A stretch of 17,694 nt of DNA from an uncultured Anaerolineales bacterium (GCA_938008865.1 CALLJA010000161.1:1-17694), one strand, 5' to 3'. Positions 1 to 7,613 are shown, numbered from the stretch's first letter. Notes: generated by a model from the letters alone, not told the origin. Numbers and translations: made by a program.

Positions 1-186
1 GTGGACGACAGCCAGAACCCCTACTCACTCACCCACCAGATCTTGCTCGAAAACATCGGCCATTTCCCGATGATCGAAGACCAGATCAAATTCAACCGCC
101 TGATGACCGACTTCATGGCGCTCGACTCGGGAGCCAGCCCCAAGGAGTTGCAGCTCAAAGAAGAATGGAAACGGCGCGTGCGCTGA
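1..186 (+). CDS. C-terminal fragment of an alpha/beta-hydrolase-like protein (5' end outside window)
   Basis: The frame is open from base 1 and ends at TGA 184-186, giving 61 residues. The GTG at base 1 has no visible upstream signal, so it is probably an internal valine of a longer gene. Residues 14-35 read ILLENIGHFPMIED and then FNRLMTDF. This resembles the last strand and helix of many alpha/beta hydrolases, where the catalytic histidine sits in a GHFP-type loop followed by an acidic stretch and an FN..L..F helix; here it would be His21. The nucleophile and acid residues would lie off the window, so substrate and exact family cannot be told. The tail is charged (KEEWKRRVR). A strong terminator follows one base after the stop. 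The hydrolase reading rests on one short motif and is an inference. Confidence 0.55.
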   Translation: MDDSQNPYSLTHQILLENIGHFPMIEDQIKFNRLMTDFMALDSGASPKELQLKEEWKRRVR

Positions 187-219
187 CAGGGCAGACGGAA
201 GGTCTGCCCTGATTTTTTT
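187..219 (+). terminator. Rho-independent terminator of the first gene
   Basis: A perfect 10-bp stem (CAGGGCAGAC at 187-196 with GTCTGCCCTG at 202-211) has a 5-nt loop and is followed by a run of seven T at 213-219. It begins right after the stop codon. It separates the hydrolase fragment from the NAD-salvage promoter, whose -35 starts at 222. Confidence 0.92.
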
Positions 220-221
220 CC

Positions 222-249
222 TTGACAATCCATCCGAGGCGGGTACAAT
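222..249 (+). promoter_or_regulatory. Sigma70-type promoter of the NAD-salvage operon
   Basis: A consensus TTGACA (222-227) is followed after 16 bp by TACAAT (244-249). The expected transcription start is near 256, about 67 nt upstream of the first start codon. A stem-loop (258-276) would sit at the very 5' end of the transcript, and an operator-like palindrome follows at 292-314. Confidence 0.85.
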
Positions 250-257
250 CAGTTCAC

Positions 258-276
258 AAGCGGAAAAAATCCGCTT
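258..276 (+). promoter_or_regulatory. 5'-leader stem-loop
   Basis: The arms AAGCGGA (258-264) and TCCGCTT (270-276) are perfect inverted repeats around five A residues. The hairpin lies at the predicted 5' end of the pncA-pncB transcript. It has no U-run long enough to call a terminator; a transcript-stabilising hairpin or part of an operator are both possible. Confidence 0.5.
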
Positions 277-291
277 TCATTTCTGGTTTTA

Positions 292-314
292 TTTAGTGTA
301 AAAAATACACTAAA
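292..314 (+). promoter_or_regulatory. Palindromic operator candidate upstream of the NAD-salvage operon
   Basis: Two 9-bp arms, TTTAGTGTA (292-300) and TACACTAAA (306-314), are perfect inverted repeats around five A residues. The palindrome lies about 37-59 nt after the predicted transcription start. Its right edge touches the ribosome binding site (AAAGGA, about 312-317) of the gene at 323. This position suits a repressor roadblock or occlusion of translation. Palindromes of roughly 21 bp are known operators of NAD-salvage repressors such as the Nudix-related NrtR family. No such regulator is in the window, so the cognate protein is a guess. Confidence 0.6.
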
Positions 315-322
315 GGATAAAA

Positions 323-1351
323 ATGAGTCAACTCCCCTTACCCGATTTCTTCGACCCCAACCGCGCCGAGCAGGTTTGGCGCGTCCCGTATGAACAGCGC
401 GCCCAGCAGGCCGTGGACTGGGCCAGGCAGCACGGACTTCAGCCCGTAGCTGCCGACCAGCGTCGCATCTGGCTGCTGCTGGTGGATACCCAGAACACCT
501 TCTGCCTGCCCGACTTCGAGTTGTTCGTGGCGGGCCGCAGCGGACGCGCCGCTGTGGATGATACCGTGCGCTTGTGCCAGTTTATCTATCGCAACCTGGG
601 CGTCATCAGCCAGGTGACAGCCACGCTCGATACGCACATGTCGATCCAGATATTCCATGCTATCTTCCTCGTGGATGCCGACGGGAAACACCCCGCCCCC
701 TACTCGCAGATCACGGTCAAGGATGTGCGCTCGGGCCAGTGGAAGTTCAACCCCGCGCTGGCGGGCCCGCTGGGAGTCTCGCCCGAGTATGGACAGGAAA
801 TGTTGCTGCACTACGTGACGCAATTGGAAACGAGTGGCAAGTATGCGCTGACGGTCTGGCCGTATCACGCCATGCTGGGCGGCGTGGGCCATGCGCTGGT
901 CTCGTCGGTGGAGGAGGCGCTCTTCTTCCATTCCATCGCCCGCACCGCGCAGACCCAGTTCGAGGTCAAGGGCGACCATCCCTTCACAGAGAACTACTCC
1001 GCCATCGGCCCCGAGGTGCAGACAGGGCCCATGGGTGAGACGCTCGAACAGCGCAACCCGAAGTACATCGACGCGCTCCAGGACGTGGACGCGCTGATCG
1101 TGGCGGGACAGGCCAAAAGTCACTGCGTGGCCTGGACCCTGGCCGACCTGCTGGAAGACATCCGCGGCGTGGATCCCGCGCTGGCAAAGAAGATTTACCT
1201 GCTCGAAGATTGCACCTCGCCCGTGGTCGTCCCGGGCGCCGATTACACCCACGCCGCCGACCAGGCCTACGCCGACTTCGCCGCGGCAGGCATGCACATC
1301 GTCCGCTCAACCGATCCCATCGAAATGTGGGAAGGTTTTCCAAAGGCTTAA
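323..1351 (+). CDS. pncA: Isochorismatase-superfamily hydrolase, probable nicotinamidase
   Basis: The protein has 342 residues and likely hydrolyses nicotinamide to nicotinate and ammonia in the cytoplasm, the first step of NAD salvage. The expected residues of the cysteine-hydrolase fold are visible. Asp55 lies in VDTQNTF. The putative metal ligands are Asp103 and His105 in LDTH, and His182 in WPYH. A lysine (Lys216) lies in EVKGDHP, and the nucleophile Cys278 in GQAKSHC. At 342 residues it is well above the roughly 180-220 usual for bacterial PncA. About 45 residues precede the core, and there are inserts between the metal site and the cysteine. The start is set by ATG 323 with AAAGGA a few bases upstream. 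Only three bases separate its stop from the phosphoribosyltransferase that would consume its product, which strongly supports nicotinamidase over other isochorismatase-like activities. Substrate is inferred, not proven. Confidence 0.8.
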   Translation: MSQLPLPDFFDPNRAEQVWRVPYEQRAQQAVDWARQHGLQPVAADQRRIWLLLVDTQNTFCLPDFELFVAGRSGRAAVDDTVRLCQFIYRNLGVISQVTATLDTHMSIQIFHAIFLVDADGKHPAPYSQITVKDVRSGQWKFNPALAGPLGVSPEYGQEMLLHYVTQLETSGKYALTVWPYHAMLGGVGHALVSSVEEALFFHSIARTAQTQFEVKGDHPFTENYSAIGPEVQTGPMGETLEQRNPKYIDALQDVDALIVAGQAKSHCVAWTLADLLEDIRGVDPALAKKIYLLEDCTSPVVVPGADYTHAADQAYADFAAAGMHIVRSTDPIEMWEGFPKA

Positions 1352-1354
1352 CCC

Positions 1355-2698
1355 ATGTCCATCTTCGACGGAAAACGTCTTACCAACGAAACTTTCAAAC
1401 TCGACATCGAACGGATGCGCAAGGGCTGGTATTCCGACAAGTATTTCGAGAACATCAACCGCATGTTGACCGTGCTGGCTGCCGAGGGGTACACCTACCG
1501 CGGCGGATATCCCAACCTGCCCGCGGGCCTTTCCCCCGAAGAGATCGCCGTGGGCAACATCGAAGTGGAGATGCAGTGGTTCACCCGCCGCATCGGGCAG
1601 ACCGTCATCGTGGGCGTTGATAAGTCGTTGGCCATGCTCAAGCACTGCACGGGCTATTTCGACGGCGAGCGTTTTGTCGATACCGCCGACAAGTTGGAGG
1701 TCTGGGCGGTGCATGACGGATGTGCGGTCGAGTCGGACGGCAACCCGCTCTACGTCCAGCCTGTGCTCAAGGTGCGCGGGCGTTATCGCGACTTCGCGCT
1801 GCTGGAGACGCCCACGCTGGGCATCTTCACCCGCTCCAGCCGCGTGGCCACCAACGTCTACGAAACGCTGGTGGCGGCACGTGGAAAGCCCGTGCTGTTC
1901 TTCCCCGCCCGCTTCGACCTGCACGAGTCGCAGGCCGCCGACGGCTACGCCTACAGTATCGCCGTCCAGCGCTTCAACCAGGACCACCTCCAGGATATCG
2001 GCCCGTTCATCTCGACCGACGCCCAGGGCGATTGGTGGGGCGGCGCGGGCGGCGGGACCATCGCCCACGCGGCCATCGCCTCCTTCCTAGGCGATACGGC
2101 CGAGGCCATGATGGCTTTTGCGCGCGTCCTGCCTGTCAACGTGCCGCGCATCGCGCTGGTGGATTTCAACAACGACAGCGTCCGCGACTCATTGCGCACG
2201 CTGGATGCCATGTTCACCGAATATCGCAAGTTGATGGACGCAGGCCAGAAGGAAGAGGCCGAGAAGTATAGACTTTACGGCGTGCGCCTCGACACGAGCG
2301 GAAGCCTGCGCGATGTCTCGGTCCCGCCGCTGGGTGAACCCAGCCTGGACCTGGGCGTGACCCCGCGCCTGGTCTTCAACGTGCGCCAGGCGCTGGATTC
2401 CGCCTGGGAACGCTGGACCCTGCCAAAGTCCTGGCAGGAGGCGGCAAAGGAATATTGCCGCAGCGTAAAGATCGTCGTCTCGGGCGGATTCCAGCCAGAG
2501 AAGATCCGCAAGTTCGAAAAACTGGGTGTGCCCGCCGACATCTACGCGGTCGGCTCGTATCTGTTCAACAACAACGGCGCCACCGTCACCGACTTTACCG
2601 CCGATGTGGTGCGGGTGAAGATCCACGGTGAGTGGGTGGATATGGCCAAGGTGGGCCGCAGGCCGCGCGAGAATCCCAACCTGGAACGGGTGTGGTAA
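1355..2698 (+). CDS. pncB: Nicotinate phosphoribosyltransferase
   Basis: This 447-residue cytoplasmic enzyme should convert nicotinate and PRPP to nicotinate mononucleotide, with ATP hydrolysis as the family usually does (Preiss-Handler route). Family landmarks appear in order: an N-terminal aromatic/Asp segment (WYSDKYF, 25-31); GGGTIAH (232-238), whose His238 fits the regulatory/phosphorylated histidine position; LVDFNND (268-274); RLDTSGSL (311-318), matching the usual R-DSG-L motif; SGGF (376-379); and GVPADIYAVGSYLF (391-404), a typical phosphate-binding C-terminal barrel strand. Length matches the family. Translation follows the nicotinamidase stop after three bases, so the two genes form one operon. 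A hairpin terminator follows the TAA immediately. RLDTSGSL and VGSYL differ slightly from the commonest forms, so it is a divergent member. Confidence 0.88.
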   Translation: MSIFDGKRLTNETFKLDIERMRKGWYSDKYFENINRMLTVLAAEGYTYRGGYPNLPAGLSPEEIAVGNIEVEMQWFTRRIGQTVIVGVDKSLAMLKHCTGYFDGERFVDTADKLEVWAVHDGCAVESDGNPLYVQPVLKVRGRYRDFALLETPTLGIFTRSSRVATNVYETLVAARGKPVLFFPARFDLHESQAADGYAYSIAVQRFNQDHLQDIGPFISTDAQGDWWGGAGGGTIAHAAIASFLGDTAEAMMAFARVLPVNVPRIALVDFNNDSVRDSLRTLDAMFTEYRKLMDAGQKEEAEKYRLYGVRLDTSGSLRDVSVPPLGEPSLDLGVTPRLVFNVRQALDSAWERWTLPKSWQEAAKEYCRSVKIVVSGGFQPEKIRKFEKLGVPADIYAVGSYLFNNNGATVTDFTADVVRVKIHGEWVDMAKVGRRPRENPNLERVW

Positions 2699-2701
2699 AC
2701 A

Positions 2702-2735
2702 AAAAGGAGGCGGACTGTACGGTCCGCCTCCTTTT
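2702..2735. terminator. Bidirectional terminator between pncB and phoU
   Basis: A perfect 14-bp inverted repeat, AAAAGGAGGCGGAC (2702-2715) with GTCCGCCTCCTTTT (2722-2735), has a 6-nt loop. The A and T tails serve both converging transcripts: pncB from the left and phoU from the right. Confidence 0.9.
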
Positions 2736-2763
2736 ATCACTTGATAGTGGAGCGTAATGCAAG

Positions 2764-3450
2764 TTATGACTGGTTCTTCCAGAACTCGTCGTCGGTGGTC
2801 TTGATCTCGGCCATCTCGCCCGTGGCGATGAAGACGGTGCGCTCGCAGATGTTGGTCACGCGGTCAGCCACGCGCTCGAGGTTATGCGCCACCCATAAGA
2901 GCCAGTTGGCGCGTTCGATGGATTTGGGGTCCTGAATGACGAACATCATCAACTCACGATAGACCTGATTATAGAGCGCGTCCACCTCGTCATCCTCCTG
3001 TGGGATGGCGCGGGCGGCCTCCACGTCTTCGTTGACGAAGGCGGTCAGAGCGCGGTGCAGCATGTCCACGTCCTTCTGGGCCATGCGCGGGATGTCGATC
3101 AGCGGCTTGAGCAGGGGCTGGTCGCCCATGCGGATGTTGATGTTGGCGATGCCCTTGGCGTAGTCGCCCATGCGCTCGAGTTCGGAGATGATCTCCATGG
3201 TGGAAGCCAGCAGGCGCAGGTCGTGGGCCATGGGCTGCTGGGTGGCGATCAAGATCATCAATTGGTTCTCGATGTCGAAACGCTTGCGGTTGATGGCGCG
3301 GTCGTCTTCGAGGATCTTTTCCGAGGCCTTGATATCACGTTTTTTGAGTGCTTCCACCGCATTCAGGATGGCCTGTTCAGCCATGCTGCCGAGCATCAGC
3401 ACATCGTCCTTCACCTGTTGTAATTCAGTCTCAAAGGTTTTCCGAAGCAT
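2764..3450 (-). CDS. phoU: Phosphate transport regulator PhoU
   Basis: The protein has 228 residues, the usual PhoU length. It is a cytoplasmic all-helical protein that links Pst transporter state to the PhoR kinase and dampens the Pho response when phosphate is plentiful. Two copies of the three-helix PhoU repeat are visible, each with its metal-binding signature: ELERMGDYAKGI in the first half and NLERVADRVTNI in the second. The start is ATG 3450 with AGAGG about five bases upstream. It is the last gene of the pstS1-C1-A1-B1-phoU operon, 40 bp after pstB1, and ends at the bidirectional terminator. It is the only phoU in the window, although two pst sets are present, so it may serve both. 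Confidence 0.95.
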   Translation of the reverse strand: MLRKTFETELQQVKDDVLMLGSMAEQAILNAVEALKKRDIKASEKILEDDRAINRKRFDIENQLMILIATQQPMAHDLRLLASTMEIISELERMGDYAKGIANINIRMGDQPLLKPLIDIPRMAQKDVDMLHRALTAFVNEDVEAARAIPQEDDEVDALYNQVYRELMMFVIQDPKSIERANWLLWVAHNLERVADRVTNICERTVFIATGEMAEIKTTDDEFWKNQS

Positions 3451-3490
3451 AATTACCTCTTTTTGTGGTTACCGATGTCGTATTATAACG

Positions 3491-4261
3491 CTATCCAAAT
3501 CGTCCGGTCACGTAATCTTCGGTACGCTTGTCCTTCGGGTTGGTGAAGATGCGGGTGGTCTCGTCGAACTCGATCACGCCGCCCGCGCGACGGTCGTCGA
3601 TCATCATCATGGCAGTGTAGTCCGAGGCGCGCGCAGCCTGCTGCATGTTATGGGTCACGATCAGAATGGTGTAGTCCTTCTTTAACTCCTGCATCAATTC
3701 CTCGATGCGCAGGGTCGAGATCGGATCGAGCGCCGAGGCGGGTTCATCCATCAGGATGATCTCAGGCTGGATGGCAATGGTACGCGCGATACACAGGCGT
3801 TGCTGCTGCCCGCCCGAAAGGGCGTAGGCGCTTTCGTGCAGTTTATCCTTCACCTCGTCCCACAGGGCCGCGTTACGCAGAGACTGTTCCACCAGGTCGT
3901 CCATCTTGCCCTTGTAGCCGTTGATGCGCGCACCCCAGGCGATGTTTTCGTAAATGGATTTCGGGAACGGGTTGGGCTTCTGGAAGACCATGCCGATCTT
4001 GCGGCGCACCTCCACGGGATCGACATCGCTGCTGTAGAGATTCTGTCCCTGCAGCAGCAGTTCACCCGTGGCGCGACAATTGGGCACAAAATCGTTCATG
4101 CGGTTGAAGGCACGCAACAGCGTGGATTTTCCGCACCCCGATGGGCCGATGATGGCTGTGATCTTCTGTCTTTCGACCTTCACGCTCACGTCACGTACAG
4201 CCGTAAAACTGCCGTAATGAATGGAGAGGTTATTGGTTTCAATTGCGAAATGATTTTCCAT
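3491..4261 (-). CDS. pstB: Phosphate ABC transporter ATP-binding protein PstB (set 1)
   Basis: This 256-residue ATPase drives phosphate import through PstC1/PstA1 at the inner face of the membrane. All ABC motifs are canonical: Walker A GPSGCGKST (39-47), Q-loop Gln94 in MVFQKPNPFP, signature LSGGQQQR (148-155), Walker B ILMDEP with Asp172 and Glu173, and H-loop His204 in IVTHNMQQAAR. Near the C-terminus, MMMIDDRRAGGVIEF carries a few extra residues compared with usual PstB. The start is ATG 4261 with GGAAG upstream. It sits 20 bp after pstA1 and 40 bp before phoU. Among the three pstB genes here it is the one with fully standard motifs. Confidence 0.95.
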   Translation of the reverse strand: MENHFAIETNNLSIHYGSFTAVRDVSVKVERQKITAIIGPSGCGKSTLLRAFNRMNDFVPNCRATGELLLQGQNLYSSDVDPVEVRRKIGMVFQKPNPFPKSIYENIAWGARINGYKGKMDDLVEQSLRNAALWDEVKDKLHESAYALSGGQQQRLCIARTIAIQPEIILMDEPASALDPISTLRIEELMQELKKDYTILIVTHNMQQAARASDYTAMMMIDDRRAGGVIEFDETTRIFTNPKDKRTEDYVTGRFG

Positions 4262-4281
4262 ATTTTACTTCCAGTTGATAA

Positions 4282-5520
4282 TTACCATCTGCGTTGGAAA
4301 CGGTTGCGCAGCAGGATCGCGGAGGCATTCAACGTCAGCAGCAGGGCCAGCAGGACGATGATGGCTCCCGCCGCGATGGCGTGAAATTCGGACTGGGCGC
4401 GGGTGGTCCACTGGTAGATCTGGATGGGCAGGGCGGTGAACTTCGAGAACGGCCCGGACGGGTCCACGCTGATGAAGGTGGATGCGCCCACTACGATGAG
4501 TGGCGCGGTCTCGCCCAGCGCACGCGACAGGGCCAGGATGCTGCCGGTCAAGATGCCAGGCAGGGCGTTCGGCAAAACGTGGTGCCAGACCGTCTGCCAG
4601 CGCGTGGCTCCCACGCCAAACGCCGCCTGGCGCAGGGAATCGGGCACGGCCTTGATGGCCTCCTGCGCGTTAATGATGATCAGCGGCAGGACCAGGATGC
4701 CCATGGTCAGCCCAGCAGCCAGAACAGTGCGCCCGTTCGAGTCGGCCACGCCGAACATGGCCCCGCTCGTCAGCGGTTCCAGGACGCGCACAAAGAGCGC
4801 CAGCCCCAACATCCCATACACGATGCTCGGAACGCCCGCCAGGTTGTTGATGTTGGTCTGGATCAGGGACGTGAGCCAGTTGCGCGGGGCGTATTCCTGG
4901 AGGTAGACCGCCGCCCCCGTGCCGACCGGCAGGGCGAACAAGATGGCAATCCCCACCAGCCACAACGATCCCAGGATGGCTGTGCGCACGCCCGCAAACT
5001 CGGCCCGCGACGACATGGGCGTGACCAGGAATTGCGGCGTGATCCAGGAGCGGAATTCCACAACCGCGCCGGGGTATTTCTGCGCCGCCTCGGCGCGGAT
5101 CGCGCCGCCGCGCAGCAGGGAATCGGTCAGGCTCCAGGTCTGTTTGGTGTCGATGCGCACCAGCCGCTCGAGGAACAGCCCCAGCAGGTCGGCCTGCGAA
5201 CGTTCGAGCATGGGCTGCTCGCCGTCCAGTTTTTTGTACGCCCCCGCAGACAGGTTATCTTGCAAGATAACCAGCAATTCCTCGCGGGTCAATTCGTCGA
5301 TCGGTGTGGATGTGAACTCGCTGGGAGCCTGCTTGTATTCGTAAGCGATGTAGCCGAAGGCCCCGTCCAACACGTTGTAGAGCAGGGCGGTCAGGCTGAG
5401 AATGGCGATCAATAAAGCCGACAAGAACAGGGCATGCCACAGGGCCGCAGACCGGTAGCGGGTCCGCAGAGAGGCGTGGAAGTCTTCTCCCTGGGGGTAG
5501 GGGAGTTGTGTCTGGTTCAT
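4282..5520 (-). CDS. pstA: Phosphate ABC transporter permease PstA (set 1), with a long insertion after the first membrane segment
   Basis: The protein has 412 residues from ATG 5520. That start overlaps the pstC1 stop as ATGA and has GGGAG upstream. An in-frame ATG at 5553 inside pstC1 has no ribosome site. It is one half of the phosphate channel. The order is a cytoplasmic N-terminus, TM1 (about 29-52), then roughly 110 mostly polar residues (55-165), then the permease core. The core has the conserved NLAGVPSIVYGMLG segment and the GVGATRWQTVWHHVLPNALPGILTG coupling loop that docks on PstB, ending with ALSRALGETAPL. The total is well above the usual 280-300 residues, and the excess is the insertion, probably extracytoplasmic. 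The set-2 PstA (287 residues) lacks it. The role of the insertion is unknown. Confidence 0.93.
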   Translation of the reverse strand: MNQTQLPYPQGEDFHASLRTRYRSAALWHALFLSALLIAILSLTALLYNVLDGAFGYIAYEYKQAPSEFTSTPIDELTREELLVILQDNLSAGAYKKLDGEQPMLERSQADLLGLFLERLVRIDTKQTWSLTDSLLRGGAIRAEAAQKYPGAVVEFRSWITPQFLVTPMSSRAEFAGVRTAILGSLWLVGIAILFALPVGTGAAVYLQEYAPRNWLTSLIQTNINNLAGVPSIVYGMLGLALFVRVLEPLTSGAMFGVADSNGRTVLAAGLTMGILVLPLIIINAQEAIKAVPDSLRQAAFGVGATRWQTVWHHVLPNALPGILTGSILALSRALGETAPLIVVGASTFISVDPSGPFSKFTALPIQIYQWTTRAQSEFHAIAAGAIIVLLALLLTLNASAILLRNRFQRRW

Positions 5521-6449
5521 TCGTAGCGCTCCCGGAAACGGTTGACAACCCACTGGCTGACGAGATTCAGCATGAGCGTCACGAGGAACAGCATCAACGC
5601 AATGGCGAAGAGGCTGGTGTAGTCGATGGAGTTATAAGACAGGTCGCCGCCGCTGATGCGCGCAATGTGGCCGGTCATGGTCTCGGCGGCTTCGAGCGGA
5701 TTGAACGAGAAATTGGGGCCTGAGCCTGCCGCCACGGCCACAATCATCGTCTCGCCTACAGCGCGCGAGATGCCCAAAATCAAGGCTGCGCCAATTCCCG
5801 AAAGCGCAGCCGGCAGGACCACCTGCAAACTGCTTTCTAGTTTGGTTGCGCCCATCGCGTAGGCGGCTTCACGCAGGGAACGCGGCACGGCACTGAGCGC
5901 ATCTTCGCTCATCGAGGAGATCAACGGCAGGATCATGATGCCCATCACCAGCCCCGCAGAAAGCATGTTATAGACCTGGATGTTATCGCCCAGGAAATTC
6001 TTCAGGATGGGAGTGACGAACAGCAGGGCAAAGTATCCATACACCACGGTGGGGATGCCCGCCAGGATCTCTAGGATCGGCTTGAGGATGCCGCGCGCCT
6101 TCGGGGAGGCGTATTCGCTAAGGTAGAGCGCGGAGGCCAGCCCCAGTGGCAACGAAACCAGGATGGCAATCAGGCTGGTCGTCAACGTGGCGGAGACCAG
6201 CGCCCAGATGCCGTATTGGCCGATGCCCGGCTGCCACTTGGTCGCGCCGAAAAATTTGGCGAAGGTCACGTCTGGGTTACCGAAGAACAACATAGCTTCC
6301 TTGCCGAGTTCGTACACGATGGCGGCCGTGGTAAAAATGGACAAGATGCCTGCGACAAACAGCAGACCCTGGATTAGACTCTCGCCGAGGCGTCTTTTCC
6401 TTCTGAGGTCGAGCTGCGTCCCAGCGCGGGCTTGCGCTTGTTCTCTCAT
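5517..6449 (-). CDS. pstC: Phosphate ABC transporter permease PstC (set 1)
   Basis: The start chosen is ATG 6449, giving 310 residues, with GAAAGAGAG a few bases upstream. An ATG at 6533 would place the start inside the hairpin after pstS1. The protein is the PstA partner in the membrane channel. It has a charged cytoplasmic N-terminus, a first membrane segment at about 28-50, and then the BPD permease core. The core includes LEILAGIPTVVYGYFAL, the coupling loop AMGATKLESSLQVVLPAALSG and ISRAVGETMIVAVAAG. It overlaps pstA1 by four bases (ATGA), implying translational coupling. It lies 96 bp after pstS1, separated by a stem-loop that may lower its expression relative to the binding protein. 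Confidence 0.93.
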   Translation of the reverse strand: MREQAQARAGTQLDLRRKRRLGESLIQGLLFVAGILSIFTTAAIVYELGKEAMLFFGNPDVTFAKFFGATKWQPGIGQYGIWALVSATLTTSLIAILVSLPLGLASALYLSEYASPKARGILKPILEILAGIPTVVYGYFALLFVTPILKNFLGDNIQVYNMLSAGLVMGIMILPLISSMSEDALSAVPRSLREAAYAMGATKLESSLQVVLPAALSGIGAALILGISRAVGETMIVAVAAGSGPNFSFNPLEAAETMTGHIARISGGDLSYNSIDYTSLFAIALMLFLVTLMLNLVSQWVVNRFRERYE

Positions 6450-6501
6450 ACACACTCTCTTTCCGCTGCGGGCGCGGTTCCCCGGCCTGTACAGCAGAAA
6501 T

Positions 6502-6527
6502 GGGCTGACCCCGTTGGGGGCCAGCCC
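6502..6527 (-). terminator. Stem-loop after pstS1 (attenuator or mRNA stabiliser)
   Basis: In the minus-strand RNA, 11 bases pair with 11 around a CAAC loop; all pairs are Watson-Crick except one G-U. It lies 18 nt after the pstS1 stop and 52 nt before the pstC1 start. The following bases (ATTTCTGC) are only weakly U-rich, so partial termination or protection of the pstS1 3' end is more likely than full termination. Confidence 0.7.
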
Positions 6528-6545
6528 GTTCATATCTCGGTTCGA

Positions 6546-7613
6546 TTATTGGCCCAGGGCCGCCATCAGGGCGTCCATGGAAGCCTGGAGGGCGTCGGCG
6601 GGGGCAGGGAAGTAACCCACGTCGAGGATGTTGTCGTTGACGTTGGACAGGTAGAAGTAGAGGAACGCAGCCACCTGGGGTTTCTCGGCGAGGATCTTCG
6701 CGTCGGAGTAGATGAACAGCGGGCGGGCCAGCGGGTAGGTGCCGTTGTCGACATCTTCCTGGTTCGGCGCAACACCTTCCACGTTGATCGCCTTCAGCGC
6801 ACCCTGGTTCTCCGAGAAGTAGGCATATCCGAAGTAACCGATGGCATAGGGGCTGCCTTCCACACCCTGGACGAGCACGTTGTCGTCCTCGGAGAACTGG
6901 GCGCCGTCCATACCGAGGAGGGCTTCCTCGCCCTTGGCGTTATCGGCCTTGCCTTCCGCATTGGGGAAGTGCGGGCCGAGGATGGCCTCGACGAAGTAAT
7001 CGAACGTGCCGCTGTCCGCGCCAGGCGAGTAGACCTCGATGGCCTCAGCAGGGAAGGCAGGATCGACCTGATCCCAAGTGGTCACTTCGCCGGAGAAGAT
7101 CTGGGCCAGCTGTTCCTTGCTCAGGTCGGACACGAAGTCATTCTCCGCGCTGACCACGACAGCCAGGGCGTCCGTGCCCACGCGGAACTCGATAGGCTCA
7201 CGGCCAATGGCGGCGCAGGCTTCCTTCTCGCTGTCCTTGATGGCGCGCGAGGCGTTCGAGATGTCCGTCTCGCCGGTCTTGCAGAAGCGCTCGAAACCAG
7301 CGCCAGTGCCGATGCTATCCACGGTCACGTTGCCCGCGTAGCCTTCCTGTTGGAAGAGTTCGGCCATGCGCTCGGAGAGCGGAAAAACGGTGGACGAACC
7401 GGCGGTGACGATGTCACCCGTCACGGCGTCGGGCATGTACATGGACATCGGGTCTTCGGCGGGGGCGGCAGTGGGCTCAACAGGCGCGGCAGTCGGCTCG
7501 GCGGGAGCGGCGGTCGGCTCGGGGGCGGCAGTGGTGGCGGGAGCGCCACAGGCGGCCAGCACCAGGCTCAGAGCCACCATCAGGAACAGAACAGGGCGAA
7601 CAAAACGGGTCAT
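6546..7613 (-). CDS. pstS: Phosphate-binding lipoprotein PstS (set 1)
   Basis: This 355-residue protein captures phosphate outside the membrane and hands it to PstC1/PstA1. A signal peptide (1-21) ends in the lipobox LAAC, with Cys22 as the lipidation site. A flexible linker follows, including three 7-residue repeats EPTAAP(A/V) at 32-52. The binding domain begins near 60 with GDIVTAGSSTVFPLS. It contains the phosphate-contacting glycine/serine segments GTGAGFERF and GADSGTFDYF, and NASRAIKDSEKEAC. The start is ATG 7613 with AGGAG about nine bases upstream. It is the first gene of the pst1 operon, behind a clear Pho-box-type promoter at 7645-7698, so strong induction in phosphate starvation is expected. 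Confidence 0.95.
   Translation of the reverse strand: MTRFVRPVLFLMVALSLVLAACGAPATTAAPEPTAAPAEPTAAPVEPTAAPAEDPMSMYMPDAVTGDIVTAGSSTVFPLSERMAELFQQEGYAGNVTVDSIGTGAGFERFCKTGETDISNASRAIKDSEKEACAAIGREPIEFRVGTDALAVVVSAENDFVSDLSKEQLAQIFSGEVTTWDQVDPAFPAEAIEVYSPGADSGTFDYFVEAILGPHFPNAEGKADNAKGEEALLGMDGAQFSEDDNVLVQGVEGSPYAIGYFGYAYFSENQGALKAINVEGVAPNQEDVDNGTYPLARPLFIYSDAKILAEKPQVAAFLYFYLSNVNDNILDVGYFPAPADALQASMDALMAALGQ
7458..7520 (-). repeat. Three 21-bp tandem repeats coding the PstS1 linker
   Basis: Three in-frame 21-base units code for EPTAAPA, EPTAAPV and EPTAAPA (PstS1 residues 32-52). They form the flexible spacer between the lipid-anchored cysteine and the binding domain. Such tandem units can change copy number by slippage, altering linker length without a frameshift. 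Confidence 0.85.

Noticed and set aside
338..1297. Long minus-strand open frame (319 residues) opposite the nicotinamidase gene
   Set aside because: It is a codon-bias shadow: the composition is low-complexity (R, G, V, H) with no domain, while the plus strand carries a catalytic enzyme with all motifs.
3482..3487. TATAAT on the minus strand between pstB1 and phoU, a possible internal phoU promoter
   Set aside because: The hexamer is perfect, but no -35 or activator site is visible and it lies in a 40-bp operon gap. It may be real, but I cannot support it beyond one hexamer.
4294..5415. Long plus-strand open frame (373 residues) opposite pstA1
   Set aside because: Rich in Q, R, G and D with no recognisable fold, and it lies wholly within a convincing permease gene on the other strand.
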